Positions 1-9,153 of a stretch of DNA of 19,730 nucleotides are shown one piece after another (the first letter of the stretch is position 1; each line of letters starts with the position of its first letter). The notes beneath the pieces are model-generated. The model was not told the DNA's origin. It saw only the letters and a program-made list of their open reading frames with translations, and did not search any database. Location: contig JAKOGH010000624.1 in assembly GCA_024811115.1 (NCBI GenBank), positions 1-19,730 of the forward strand, written 5' to 3'. A program made the translations under genes and the position numbers. This DNA is from Terana coerulea (Eukaryota; Basidiomycota; Agaricomycetes; Polyporales; Phanerochaetaceae).

Positions 1-1019
1 TTTGTCAGCCATTTATAAGCGAGTCTGATATAGACATAATCTTACTCCTCCAACAAGGGGTCCGACGACGCTCGCAATACCCCAGAGAGCTCCGGCATAT
101 CCCCCGAACGTGCCTCGTCTGCGGCGATGATTCGTGACGAGTCGAACGAGCACAAGAAGTGAAGTCTTACTTTGCTAATGGTACAATATCACCAATTACA
201 ATATTTACCATTTGCAGTATACCTGTACGGTACGTGTGTCAGGCCGTAATTTACAATGTTGTGGACTGCAAGACTTACCTCCACCGCCAATACCCTGAAC
301 GGCTCGAGCAATAATAAGCCACGTCATGTTTTGAGCTGCGCCACACAGTGCAGAGCCAACCTACAGAATCTATTTCAGTATTGGCCTAATCATCGGTAAG
401 TTGAGTCGGCGTACGAGAAACAGTACGATGATTGGGTACAGCACGGCTTTACGACCAACAATATCGGATACCTTGCCGTACAGGGAGCTCAAGGCCGCAG
501 TGGCCAGAAGGTAAGCGCTACATGCAAGTATTCAGCGCATGCTGGTCACTACCAGTGGTGTAGACGCACCTTCCGACCCATGAGTAGTTCTTTCCTCCTT
601 TGAGATCTGCTACTATAGTTGGTAGTGCTGTCGCTACTCTGAATAAGATGTTCTGTGTCTCAGCACGCAGCGCTTTGAGAATGTTGACGTGTGCGTACAT
701 CGTTTCGTCCAAGGCGGCCTGTGGGGATGCGTGAGTCAGCTACTTACACCACAATGACTTGAGGACGCACCAAAAACGTTGTCAAGAGTAGTGCAAAAAA
801 CACTAATGGGATGTTATTCTTCGGCAGCACCTGCTCCTCCTCATCTTGCCACCGCTTCTCACTTGCTCCAACTGCTGGCTCTTCCGCTCTACCATCACCT
901 AAGCAGTCTGTGGCCCTATCTTCTGCACCATCAAGCGGGCTTCGCTGTTCTTGAGTAATGTCGGTGCTAGACATGCAGTCGGAGCAGGAGCTGCAGAGGC
1001 GGGAAGTATTGAGTGACAT
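1..1019 (-). CDS. MFS multidrug/proton antiporter (DHA2-like, 14-TM type), N-terminal half
   Basis: Plasma- or vacuolar-membrane drug:H+ antiporter, cut by the left edge. Exons are 1019-771, 718-699, 638-570, 517-415, 360-279, 222-171 and 118-46, joining to exactly 216 codons. An eighth donor (GTAAGA) begins at 45, so the rest lies beyond base 1. After a hydrophilic N-tail of about 65 residues comes TM1 with [19 protein letters not shown], then WVGSAYLL, motif [11 protein letters not shown], motif [14 protein letters not shown], and the antiporter motif [11 protein letters not shown]. All are in the order expected for the 14-TM family. Introns are 52-60 nt. Donors are GTGCGT, GTACGC, GTAAGT and GTAAGA types. 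The start at 1019 is the first in-frame ATG; a second ATG lies 15 codons downstream. No frame breaks are seen. The substrate cannot be inferred. It shares a divergent promoter with the CCDC174-like gene. Confidence 0.93.
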
Positions 1020-1580
1020 TGCTTCTGTGACTACCCCGCGTAACTACCAACACACGCGGGTTCAAGCAGGGTGCCAGCAACGTACTATAGCTGCGTCTAA
1101 ACTTCTTTATACAACGCGGTGTTCAGTTTTTGTGACGAACCCAACACCTAGATCGTCCTCGCCCGGCCGAAGTAGCTCATCGCCTGTGAGCAACCGCCCC
1201 GATTTAGACTTGTGCAGCGAGATGGTAGCAGGGCCAGTGTGAGGCAGTAGCGTTGACTTGAGATGGTCAGGCTACTTCAATCCAGCAAAGAGAAAATGGA
1301 GAGGGCGGCTGGCGAGCAGACCTCCAGGCCTTACTCATGGAAAGCCGATGATGTCGTTCAGGACAAGCGTACCCCGCATCCCGCCGCGTGCCACAAAGCC
1401 GCCGCGCACGTGTGCACGCCAACGGATCACTTTTGGCGCTAATCAGTAAGTAGCCCGACGTTGGCCTGACGCTATCCAGCGCTCCTCAAATCTCACCAGT
1501 CTGCTCCCGAGTCTCGACTGGAGCACAATCGCCTTGGGCTTCCAAGGCTCAAGCCCTCGCACTGTGTCTTCGATAAAATC
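1020..1580. promoter_or_regulatory. Divergent intergenic region, MFS transporter / CCDC174-like gene
   Basis: This 561-bp gap separates two divergently transcribed genes and must hold both promoters. A TTTATAC element near 1106-1112 could serve either direction. A CACGTG E-box at 1407-1412 sits in a near-palindromic GCGCACGTGTGC context. I see no convincing gene here; the short open frames have no family features. Confidence 0.5.
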
Positions 1581-3049
1581 ATGGCGCCGAAGAACAAAGC
1601 ACGAGCGGCCGGTGTGAGCGCGAGCTCATTCCTCGACCTCAAAGCCGAGCTCGCGAAGAAGGAGGAAAACTTTGCGAAGAGCAAGGCTGCAGGGAAGAGC
1701 GCTGCAATCCTCGGTGGTGGTTCGAAGAACGCTGACAAGGTATGTCCATATATTTAATCCATTTCTTCCACTCTGGCTGACAACTCTTCGATACCGTAAG
1801 AAAGTGTCTGCATGGGCGAAGCAAAACAAGGGCGTCAACGAGCGGCGGATGCGGGACATCGAGCTCGAAGACGCGAACCGCCCCACGATGGAAAGCGCAC
1901 GCGCGATACTGGAGCGGAAGGCACAGGTGTATGAGAAGCTGCGCAAGGGCAAAAGCGGTGGGCTGAATGAGAAGCAGTACGATGCGCTCTTGGTGGATGT
2001 ACGCCCTCATACACCTGTCCCCGCCCATTGTCGCTGATATACCTCACGTACTGTGCAGTTTGACTCGAAGCCGACGGATGCGTACGATTCCGATACCGAC
2101 GATGTCGACGAGTCGCTCACTGTCCCACAAGCCCCAACACAGGACGACCCGATCGTAGAATACGAAGATGAATTCGGGCGCGTGCGTAGTGCACGTCGCT
2201 CAGAAGTCCCACGGCATCTCCTCGAGCCCGAAGAACCCCCAGAACCCGAAGAAGATGACCCTTACATCATTTGTGCGTACTCCCTCTGTCTCCTTATCCG
2301 TATCTTTCGCCTAAGACGAAATCACAGACAACCCCGTCGACCACTTCCCGACATATGAGCCTACAGAAGAGCGCAAAGCTGCCATCGCCGCCTCACTCGT
2401 CGAAGATCCGCTGAATGTGCATTACAACCCTTCCGCCGAGGTGCGCGCGAAGGGCGCGGGATTCTACCAGTTCTCGGGCGACGAAGAGACGCGGCGCAGG
2501 CAGATGGAAGAGCTGAAGCGCGTGCGCGAGGACACGGAAAAGCAGAGACAGGAGGCGGGTGCGCTCGATTTGCGGCCGGGTGAGGTGGAAGGCATGGTCG
2601 CAGACGTGCATAGGGATGGTAAGAAGGAAGGCGCACAGAAGAGCAAGGCTCTGGATAAGCGCAAGCGCGAGCTCGAGGAGCGTAGGAAGGCGGTAGCGGC
2701 GAAGCGGCGCAAGAAGGATGTCGGCATGACGGCCCCGCATACGGACGGTGCAGATGCGGAGGACGACGAGGCACCCGTGTTTAGTATGCCGCAGGACGTG
2801 GACTCACCGGGCCCACCAACTCCGCCACCCGCGGCATCTACGTCTGCTGTATGGGAAGTACCAGAGCACCCGCCTGACTGCGTCTCCCCTCGTAAAGGCG
2901 ACGCACCAGCAGACCCGTTTGCTGCGCTCGAGGCGCAGATCCAGAGCAGCAAAAGCAAAGGCACACTTCGCCAGACGGACAGACCCGTCGACGCCGACGC
3001 GTTCCTCGCGAGTGTGGAGTATGACATGATAACCAAGCGCAAGCCATAG
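1581..3049 (+). CDS. CCDC174-like coiled-coil protein (DUF4078 family)
   Basis: Homologue of human CCDC174, a nuclear protein linked to the exon junction complex and RNA processing. Exons are 1581-1739, 1801-1998, 2059-2272 and 2328-3049, giving about 430 residues. The N-terminal LDLKAELAKKEENFAK resembles the family's LVDLKAEL segment. SAWAKQNKGVNERR matches the SIWSKQNVGV block, and YEKLRKGK...LLVDF matches the LYEKM...LVDF block. An acidic linker follows (EPEEPPEPEED), then PTYEPTEERKAA, and GAGFYQFSGDEETRRRQMEE is the DUF4078 signature. The C-terminal part is a Lys/Arg/Glu-rich coiled coil, then a Pro-rich tail. The start ATG lies in ATCATGG context. The last intron can end at either of two in-frame acceptors, 2315 or 2327, adding or removing four residues. 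The frame is intact throughout. Confidence 0.93.
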
Positions 3050-4073
3050 CATTCGCATTTCATTTGCATAAACGTATATATGTATGCTTTTACTTTGATG
3101 TTCTGATATACTTACCTCTTCAATCCTAGCGCGCTGCATCGCCAACGACACTCAGCGGATCTTGATGTTGGTCCTCTCCATAGCCTTACACTATCAACGC
3201 GCCTCAAACTGGGACCAACCGATGGTGTATCAGCGGCGTTCTGTGGCATTTTCCATAAGTCTGAATAATCAATTCATGTGGACGAATAACACGCTCATGG
3301 TTTAGGTGGTTTTTGGAGAATGTCACGGAAGGAACACTCTGCCTTGTAGCGTCTCATAAGACGAAGTTACGGACTCGCCACCCTGTCCAGATGTTCTGGG
3401 GTCAAAATGCAAGTCGATTCTGCATGGAGAACATTCTCTGCATGGAGAACATTCTCTGGATGTGCGCGACGTGCTCGTGTCTCTCATGCCAGCCTGGATC
3501 CTTAACCTGTGGCTCTGCGTGTTGCTATAAAAAGATCGGTGAATACTGTCCTATGGAAAACAAGTGTACTTATGAGCTTGCATGCGTCATTGCGCTGGCA
3601 ATCTTGATTCTCGGAGGAAGAGAACGCGGAGCAACCACCAAGTTGCAGGCCCGTGCGCCTGCCTGAGGCGCATATGCAAGGACGGTGCCACAGAGCTGTA
3701 GAGTAATACTTACCTTGCAAGCATGGTGATAGTCTTGCAAAACCGTATTCACTAATCCTGAGTCCGTCGAGTCCTCGGACGCGCAACCGTTTCCAGGTGT
3801 AGGCATGACTACGCAAGCCAGTCTATGTGCTTGCCAATACAGCAGCACCTACGCTTCTAATACTATTGAGCAATACTTTACACTGATGTACGTAGTTCGA
3901 TTCCTATGTATTGCTGCGTCTGTGGATGAAGCGCACTAAGTTACTAGCAGAACCCCTGTACCGCTTAGTGCACCGCAGACAGCCTCTAGCAAGCGCTTCC
4001 CACCTTGTTTGCATCCCTCATAACCAAAGCGCAACAGTGCAAAGCCTTCATATTCGCCCCGTCCCTACTTAGC
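3050..4073. other. Intergenic region with weak gene-like signals
   Basis: About 1 kb between two plus-strand genes. It holds an 18-bp tandem duplication (3421-3456). On the minus strand an open frame around 3848-3570 has Cys residues and a GTAAGT donor at about 3714, but no ATG precedes it. On the plus strand an open frame at 3313-3666 is hydrophobic at its end and resembles nothing I know. I do not call a gene. The right end, about 3900-4073, is expected to hold the promoter of the F-box gene; no TATA box is evident. Confidence 0.45.
3421..3456. repeat. 18-bp perfect tandem duplication (2 copies)
   Basis: TGCATGGAGAACATTCTC occurs twice head to tail with no mismatch, and a third partial copy (TGGATG) follows. 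The unit is 18 bp, so an open frame crossing it stays in frame. It lies in DNA with no called gene. Confidence 0.95.
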
Positions 4074-5670
4074 ATGTCCCCAACATCTGAACCCCGCCCG
4101 CTTACCACAGGAGCCGACCTTCCGCCCGAGATTATTGAACAGGTTTTGGAGGCGTTACCCGTGATTTGCGAAGCAGTGGACGAAATCCCGGTCAGACATG
4201 GTGCCAAGAGGACACTCGGCATATGTGCCCTGACCTGTCGTTACTGGGCTACGACGTGTCGGCGGTATATCTTCGAGGCATTGTCACTGCGTTCTCGCGA
4301 AGATGTGCAGCAGTTACTGTGGTTCATCACCCATCCAATTCACGGTATCCGGCCTATCGAGGACTGCTTGGTGCGTGGGTACCTTGAGTGGAATGAACCA
4401 TGCGAACCTTGGTTGCATCAGGTGCTCTTGACCTTGACAACGCAGAGCCGCTGTTCAACAAGATTTCAAGCGCCTTTTATGCTGGTGCTATCGACAGGAC
4501 CGACTCAGAGTACCGCCAGCACTGCAGGACCGTACGCGCCAAGTTCGATATCCGCGTCGTTACCTCGAACGCTACCATGGCGTCTGTTCAAAGTACAGAA
4601 GCTGACTCTCTCCGACCTCCACTTCCGCCATGCCCGTGATTTCTTCCGACTCATCTACAGTATCCAAAGCTTGAGAGTCTTGCGGTGCGAGAGACTCATG
4701 TTTGTCGACGGGGTCACCCCTATATTGGCCACGAGGCTCAGAGCATCTCGGCACAGCCTGCGCCGTGTGTTGGTCCTTGAATGCGGTGGTCCTGAGCTTG
4801 AAGCGAGCCTTGCATTCCATGCGCTTGCCTCCGTAGTCCTGCATAGGGACTATCCGAATCTACTCGACGACTACGTGCCCAAGTTCATCGTGAAACTTGC
4901 CTATCATTGCAGGCCAGCCTATTTCAACACCACAGGTATTTCTTATACCCCGCATGGTGCGTGTCTTATGTTATCTGTCTCTCTCCAACTAAAGAAAGCT
5001 TTCAGAGGGCGTATCTGTTTCCTTTACAAGGCCCCACGATGCAGAATGTATTGGTACTGCGTTACGATTTCAGTTTGATGGCCTCATACACTGGCAACGC
5101 ACTAACAACGTGCCTCAAGTGACATTAAGCCTCCGGGGCGATCCCTCCTCCCATGAGGGATTCATTGACAGCCTGGACTGGCAGAACATCAATGACGTCC
5201 TCTGGGAGTTTCCGCAAGTCCAGGAATGTATGTTCCGTGTGGACGAGCACTATAGCCATGTCTTTCGGCGGTTGGTAGAAACCATCCCGCCAGGAACGTT
5301 CCGCTCTGAGGTGTCTCCCAAGGCCAAACTGGGCATCTATTGCCAGGTTCGTGGCTCGCAGTGTCGGCGAGCAGGGCAGATTGGGCTAGAAGACATCCTC
5401 TCGGCGCAGTCAAATTACGTTGTGGATGGCATTGATGCCGTGTCTCTCAGTAGACCACAAATCTTCGACCACTGGCTTTGCGGGTCAGATGAAGAGAGGG
5501 AACAGTTCCTTCGATGGGTACTGTCCGACGGCGGGCAAGCATACAAGCTGGAGGTCGTCCGCCTTGCGGCACTGAATATCCCCTACATTGAGGAATGGAG
5601 AGATCCCCTTTATAGGCGGCTGCGCGTATCCGAGGGGAAGGGTAAAGCGAGAGAGGCCATGGAATTATAG
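4074..5670 (+). CDS. F-box protein (basidiomycete type)
   Basis: Putative SCF ubiquitin-ligase substrate adaptor. Exons are 4074-4956 and 5006-5670, with one 49-nt intron (donor GTGCGT, acceptor TTTCAG), giving 515 residues. The N-terminal F-box spans roughly residues 16-72: LPPEIIEQVLEAL, an insert of about 18 residues, then LGICALTCRYWATTCRRYIFE. It is followed by the LRSREDVQQL-type segment common in Agaricomycete F-box proteins. The rest is a leucine-rich-like region (KLTLSDLHFR, LRVLRCERLMF) without recognisable LRR spacing. The junction reads TPH/EGVSVSFTRPHD, and the downstream exon is open across HWQRTNNVPQVTLSLRGD. The start is the first ATG in frame, since upstream codons offer only TTG. 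Such genes are highly expanded in these fungi, so the target cannot be predicted. It converges with the MBL gene across 117 bp. Confidence 0.85.
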
Positions 5671-5787
5671 TCGGGACGCGGCAGAGGCGCTGCTGAATGA
5701 GCGCAGGAAATCGTAGAGCCGAGTGAACGAGACAAGACAGGAGGACGGACTGTGCTGAAGACCACTCCGTGAAGACTACTACAGGAT

Positions 5788-6967
5788 TTAACGCACCACA
5801 CCCGCTTCCCTCGCCTCAAGCACTAGCCGCTCGGGACACATAAGACTGAGCCTCTTGTCGTCCTGCACGTAATACACAGTGATTTCACCCCGTTTCTCAA
5901 ACCGTTTCTTCGGTTCCTCCTCCCCCTTCACCACCCTCTCCATAAACCTCCTCGCATTCCCCAGCACCTCTACGGCTGGGCGCCCCGCCGTCGTGTGCCC
6001 ACAACAGATGCGCGCGGGCGCGGTGATCACACTCGCACCCGGGCCTTCGGTGTCGATATTCGAGGGCGAGACGAGCGAGAGCAGCGCGTCAACCGATCGA
6101 AGCCACTGCACGATCGAGCCTTCGGAGGGAAATATGATGGGCGAGATCTCATACAGCGTATCACCAACATAGAGCACCCGCTGCGCCGCATCCCACAGCG
6201 CGAGCTCGTCTGGTGTATGGCCTGGCGTGTGCAGAACTGTGATCCCAAGCGTTTCGCTGTCATCACTGTTCTTTGAGCTGCTGTAATCGAGTAACACCTG
6301 TGGGGAGCCAGGAGGTGGAAGCGCGTAGGTGGCCGCGGCACGGATGGCGTGCCCATGCGGGACGAGGGTCGGCTTGTAAACCGGCGTGCGGATGCCAAGG
6401 GCGGTGCAGAGGGAGTGCATGGGTAGGTTGTCGGATGCGAGAAATGCGGGATCGTGCGCGGATGCGAGGACAGGGTGGTCGGCGAACTGCTCGACTGCGA
6501 CTACGTTGGTCTCATGCTTGAGCATCCATCGGCGTACGTACGGGCAAGAGAGGACGTACGGATGTGGTCGTAGTGACAGTGGCTCAGCACCACCACATAT
6601 TCCATCCTCTTTCCCTTGTCATTGACGCCATTCAACGGCCTGTCGTTGTTGTCGGCGACCGGTACGGTCTCGATGAATTCCCTGAGGCCTCTGACGGTAA
6701 TGTCGGGGTTGTCTGTCGCGCCACCGCACCCAGTGTCGAGAATCAGGACCGTGTTCAGCGATGGGGCGGGGAAGGGGTGACGTAGATGAGTGGGCGTTCG
6801 TCGTAGATGTCTGAGTGTTCGGTCAGCACGAATGTACGCTTCGTGTGCGGGAGACTGTGTGCGTGGAAGGCGGGCTCAGTCTTGCGATGGGGCATCCTAA
6901 ACAACCAGGGGATTTTGTGGATGGCGAGATACAGAGCGGTCGCAATGAGAGGTGCTATGTACTCCAT
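5788..6967 (-). CDS. Metallo-beta-lactamase-fold hydrolase, apparent frameshift
   Basis: Metal-dependent hydrolase of the glyoxalase II-like superfamily; the substrate is unknown. Exons are 6967-6560 and 6500-5788, with a 59-nt intron whose junction rebuilds HYDHI-L-AVEQFAD. All metal-ligand motifs are present: SHCHYDHI (HxHxDH, about residues 129-134), HTPGHT (about 227), GDTLYE (about 249) and CGHTT (about 305). The N-terminus (MEYIAPLIATALYLAIHKIP) is a probable signal anchor. The frame from the ATG (ending LIYVTPSPP) meets a stop just before LNTVLILDTGCGG, which lies one frame away. One missing base in the C-rich stretch at about 6757-6776 explains this, and adding it gives exactly 374 codons. 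No intron fits. It is either a sequencing error or a pseudogene. It is tandem with moaD, 198 bp upstream. Confidence 0.82.
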
Positions 6968-7165
6968 TGTACAACAAGTGTAAAATAGGTATACAGCCAA
7001 GGTAGTGTGTGAAGAACAGAATGGGCTTCCCATGCCCTTCCGGTTCTAACGTACATGCTAGAACATATGATCAGCACCATGTGCCTCTGGGCGATATCAC
7101 ATACTCACCTTGCCATATTCTATCGCGTGCATCCGCGAGCCAGTGCGAGACCAATGTGACTGAAC

Positions 7166-7453
7166 CTAACCCCCACTCACAGGACAGATCACAGCGACCT
7201 CCTCGCCACCTTTCAGCACGGTCGCTTCGATGTCCTCTTGAGGGACCATCTCCTCATCAACGCTCCACTGACTGGCTTGCAGCACCTTCTCTAGGCCCTT
7301 TCCGGGATGTCTCGATACCAGCAACTCAGCCAGTTTGGACAGTGGGAAGGATGCGGTGGGTAGTGGAAGCAATTCGGCGGTGAGTCCTGTGGCAGTAGAC
7401 GCGGCAGCGAAGTAGAGGACCGTTATCGTAGATTGTGGGGTGGAGGAGGTCAT
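7166..7453 (-). CDS. MOCS2A: Molybdopterin synthase small (sulfur carrier) subunit, MoaD/MOCS2A
   Basis: Sulfur carrier of molybdenum cofactor synthesis. The C-terminal Gly is thiocarboxylated and donates sulfur to precursor Z together with the large subunit (MoaE/MOCS2B, not in this window). It is a single exon of 95 residues, the usual family length. Visible features are TVLYFAAAS at the first beta strand, LAELLVSRHP in the helix, and the end GGEEVAVICPVSGG followed by a stop, which is the diagnostic ubiquitin-like Gly-Gly tail. The start is the ATG at 7453, giving MTSSTPQS; earlier codons in frame belong to the TPK 3' region. The Aspergillus nidulans counterpart is cnxG. A GTGAGT hexamer overlaps the tail codons (see findings). 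The protein acts in the cytosol and is needed for nitrate reductase and xanthine dehydrogenase. It lies 181 bp downstream of TPK on the same strand. Confidence 0.93.
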   Translation of the reverse strand: MTSSTPQSTITVLYFAAASTATGLTAELLPLPTASFPLSKLAELLVSRHPGKGLEKVLQASQWSVDEEMVPQEDIEATVLKGGEEVAVICPVSGG

Positions 7454-7634
7454 GGTGGTTGAGGTCAAGATACAGACAAGGTACGGGAGGCGCGGGGTAA
7501 GGATGCGATCGATGTGTCTACTTGCGTTCCGACACGTCCTAAGTCCTACTGTACTATTACATACATGCATATATGCGGCGTAAATCCGCTTCTCTATTGC
7601 ACAACTCTGATGTCTATATTTACACGAGTCTACA

Positions 7635-8673
7635 TCATAGTAAAGCGTCCACTCGCAGCTCGACGCTCCAGATGATGGGCTTCGTCGTCTTAACGTACAC
7701 GACGGGTTCCGAGGGGACGAGGTGGTTCGAGGTCGAGACAAGGCCGTCGAAGGAGGATTCCGTCTCGGCTGCATGTCTATGAGTCCTTTTTGTAACAGGC
7801 AAAGACGATTGGACGCACTGAGGTTCCACTTGAGTCCGCGGGTGGTGAGGGCCGTCGAATCGATGCCGACGGGGAGCAGACCGCAGGTCTGACCCATATA
7901 CGCGTGGTTTATGTGAATGTAATGTTCACCCTGGCAAGCATAAGACGTGGTGTTGGATAGACTGTAGTGAGGAGGCGTACCTCGCTGAGGATCCACGCTG
8001 CATTTTCTTCTGCGACCACGAATACCCGCTCCCGTGTCTTCCGTAGCTTGTGTAGATAAGAGAGGGTATGCACTGTCTGATCGAGGCGTCCTGAAAGACC
8101 GCCGAGGATCACTAGGTCATACTACAGCACACAGCGTAAGTGCGCTGAAGCAATATTTGACAAAGGCAACGCACCGTACATCCCCTTTGTCCTCCTTCTC
8201 CTTTCAAAGCGTAAACACATTTCATGAGATCGGTCGGAGTCCTGGTCATAGTCTTGCACGACTGGCACATTCTAGCTCTCCGGCATCTCAGTATAGAATG
8301 TCTCGGGAGATATGGATAACAAGGCACCTGGGATACGTAATAGTTGCGCACATCGCTGCGAATTGAATCGAAGTCGCCCTTGACGAGGTCTGGCAGAAAT
8401 CTGTAGGACATAAGCCTCCACTAGGTAACAAAAGCAAGGAGAGAAAACTCACAGCGGTCTACTATCTGGATCGCCAACCTTGTTGAGGACGTCGTGCAGG
8501 CGGTTCGCGCCGCCGTCTGCACAGCATCGCCACTGCGTTCCCTGCCATAGTTTGGTGACCAGCTTCGACGGAAATGGCTGGTTCAGAATAATCAGTGCAG
8601 TCTTTCTCGCATTTGAATCTGGCGTGACGGTGTCGAGGAAGGGCAGAGTCCAATGTTTGCCGACAGAAGACAT
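7635..8673 (-). CDS. Thiamine pyrophosphokinase, two apparent single-base insertions
   Basis: Cytosolic enzyme converting thiamine and ATP to thiamine pyrophosphate and AMP. Exons are 8673-8453, 8400-8328, 8271-8180, 8121-7981, 7930-7819 and 7768-7635. Motifs in order are ALIILNQPF, WRCCADGGANRLHDVL, FLPDLVKGDFDSIRS, NVPVVQDYDQDS, TDLMKCVYALK, EKEDKGD, YDLVILGGLSGRLDQT (the conserved signature), GLKWNL and VSTSNHLV. Intron donors include GTGAGT and GTACGC. In exon 3 the segments QDYDQDS, TDLMKCVYALK and EKEDKGD lie in three successive frames. One surplus base near 8235 and one near 8201 account for it; dropping both gives exactly 257 codons (256 residues), a normal length. No intron can fit between them. 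Start MSSVGKHW at 8673 is preferred to an upstream ATG at 8736, because it precedes the conserved region by a normal distance. Confidence 0.88.
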
Positions 8674-9153
8674 GATCGCGAAGCGAAGCGTGACAAAGAA
8701 CAGGGCGTGACGGTGCGGCGCGCTGGAATGAAACACGCGTCGTCACACGTGACCGCCCATTGTATTCGGCTGCCTCGGCGTCTCCGCCGCTTTACCCAGC
8801 ACCTCATTCCGAGCCGTCCTAAACAGCACTTTCACTCTCGCCACCACCTTGCAATCCCTTTTGAGTTCAACGTATACTTACAGAAATAAACATCGGAATA
8901 CAACGGGCGACGCTGAGGCCAAAATAGGCGGACCCGCGCTCAGTGACTTGTCGCCGCTTTAGGCTCTCGCTGATTACCTTCGGCGGATTTACGCTCTCAT
9001 CGACCCTGGCTCTTTCTACCGCGCTTGTCCTCATCCAGTTCACTTCAAAACATAGGCATGAACAGGGCGCACGAAAGTTACCAGGCGTATTCATGGCATC
9101 AGGTGCGCATCGTTCTGCGTATTGTTGAGCTACATCGCTCACCGGGAGCATGC
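8674..9153. promoter_or_regulatory. Divergent intergenic region, TPK / tail-anchored protein gene
   Basis: 480 bp between divergent starts. A CACGTG E-box at 8746-8751, read on the minus strand as GTCACGTG (the Cbf1-type core), lies about 73 bp upstream of the TPK ATG. I saw no thiamine (TPP) riboswitch-like element and no coding evidence in the short open frames. Confidence 0.45.

Noticed and set aside
1058..1070. tRNA B-box-like GGGTTCAAGCAGG
   Set aside because: No A-box, cloverleaf or acceptor stem can be formed around it.
4005..4073. Upstream extension of the F-box protein
   Set aside because: It relies on a TTG start; the first ATG in frame is at 4074 and directly precedes the F-box by a normal distance.
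5110..5670. Separate gene starting at 5110
   Set aside because: The start would be GTG. The frame is open further upstream and splices perfectly to the F-box exon at 5006.
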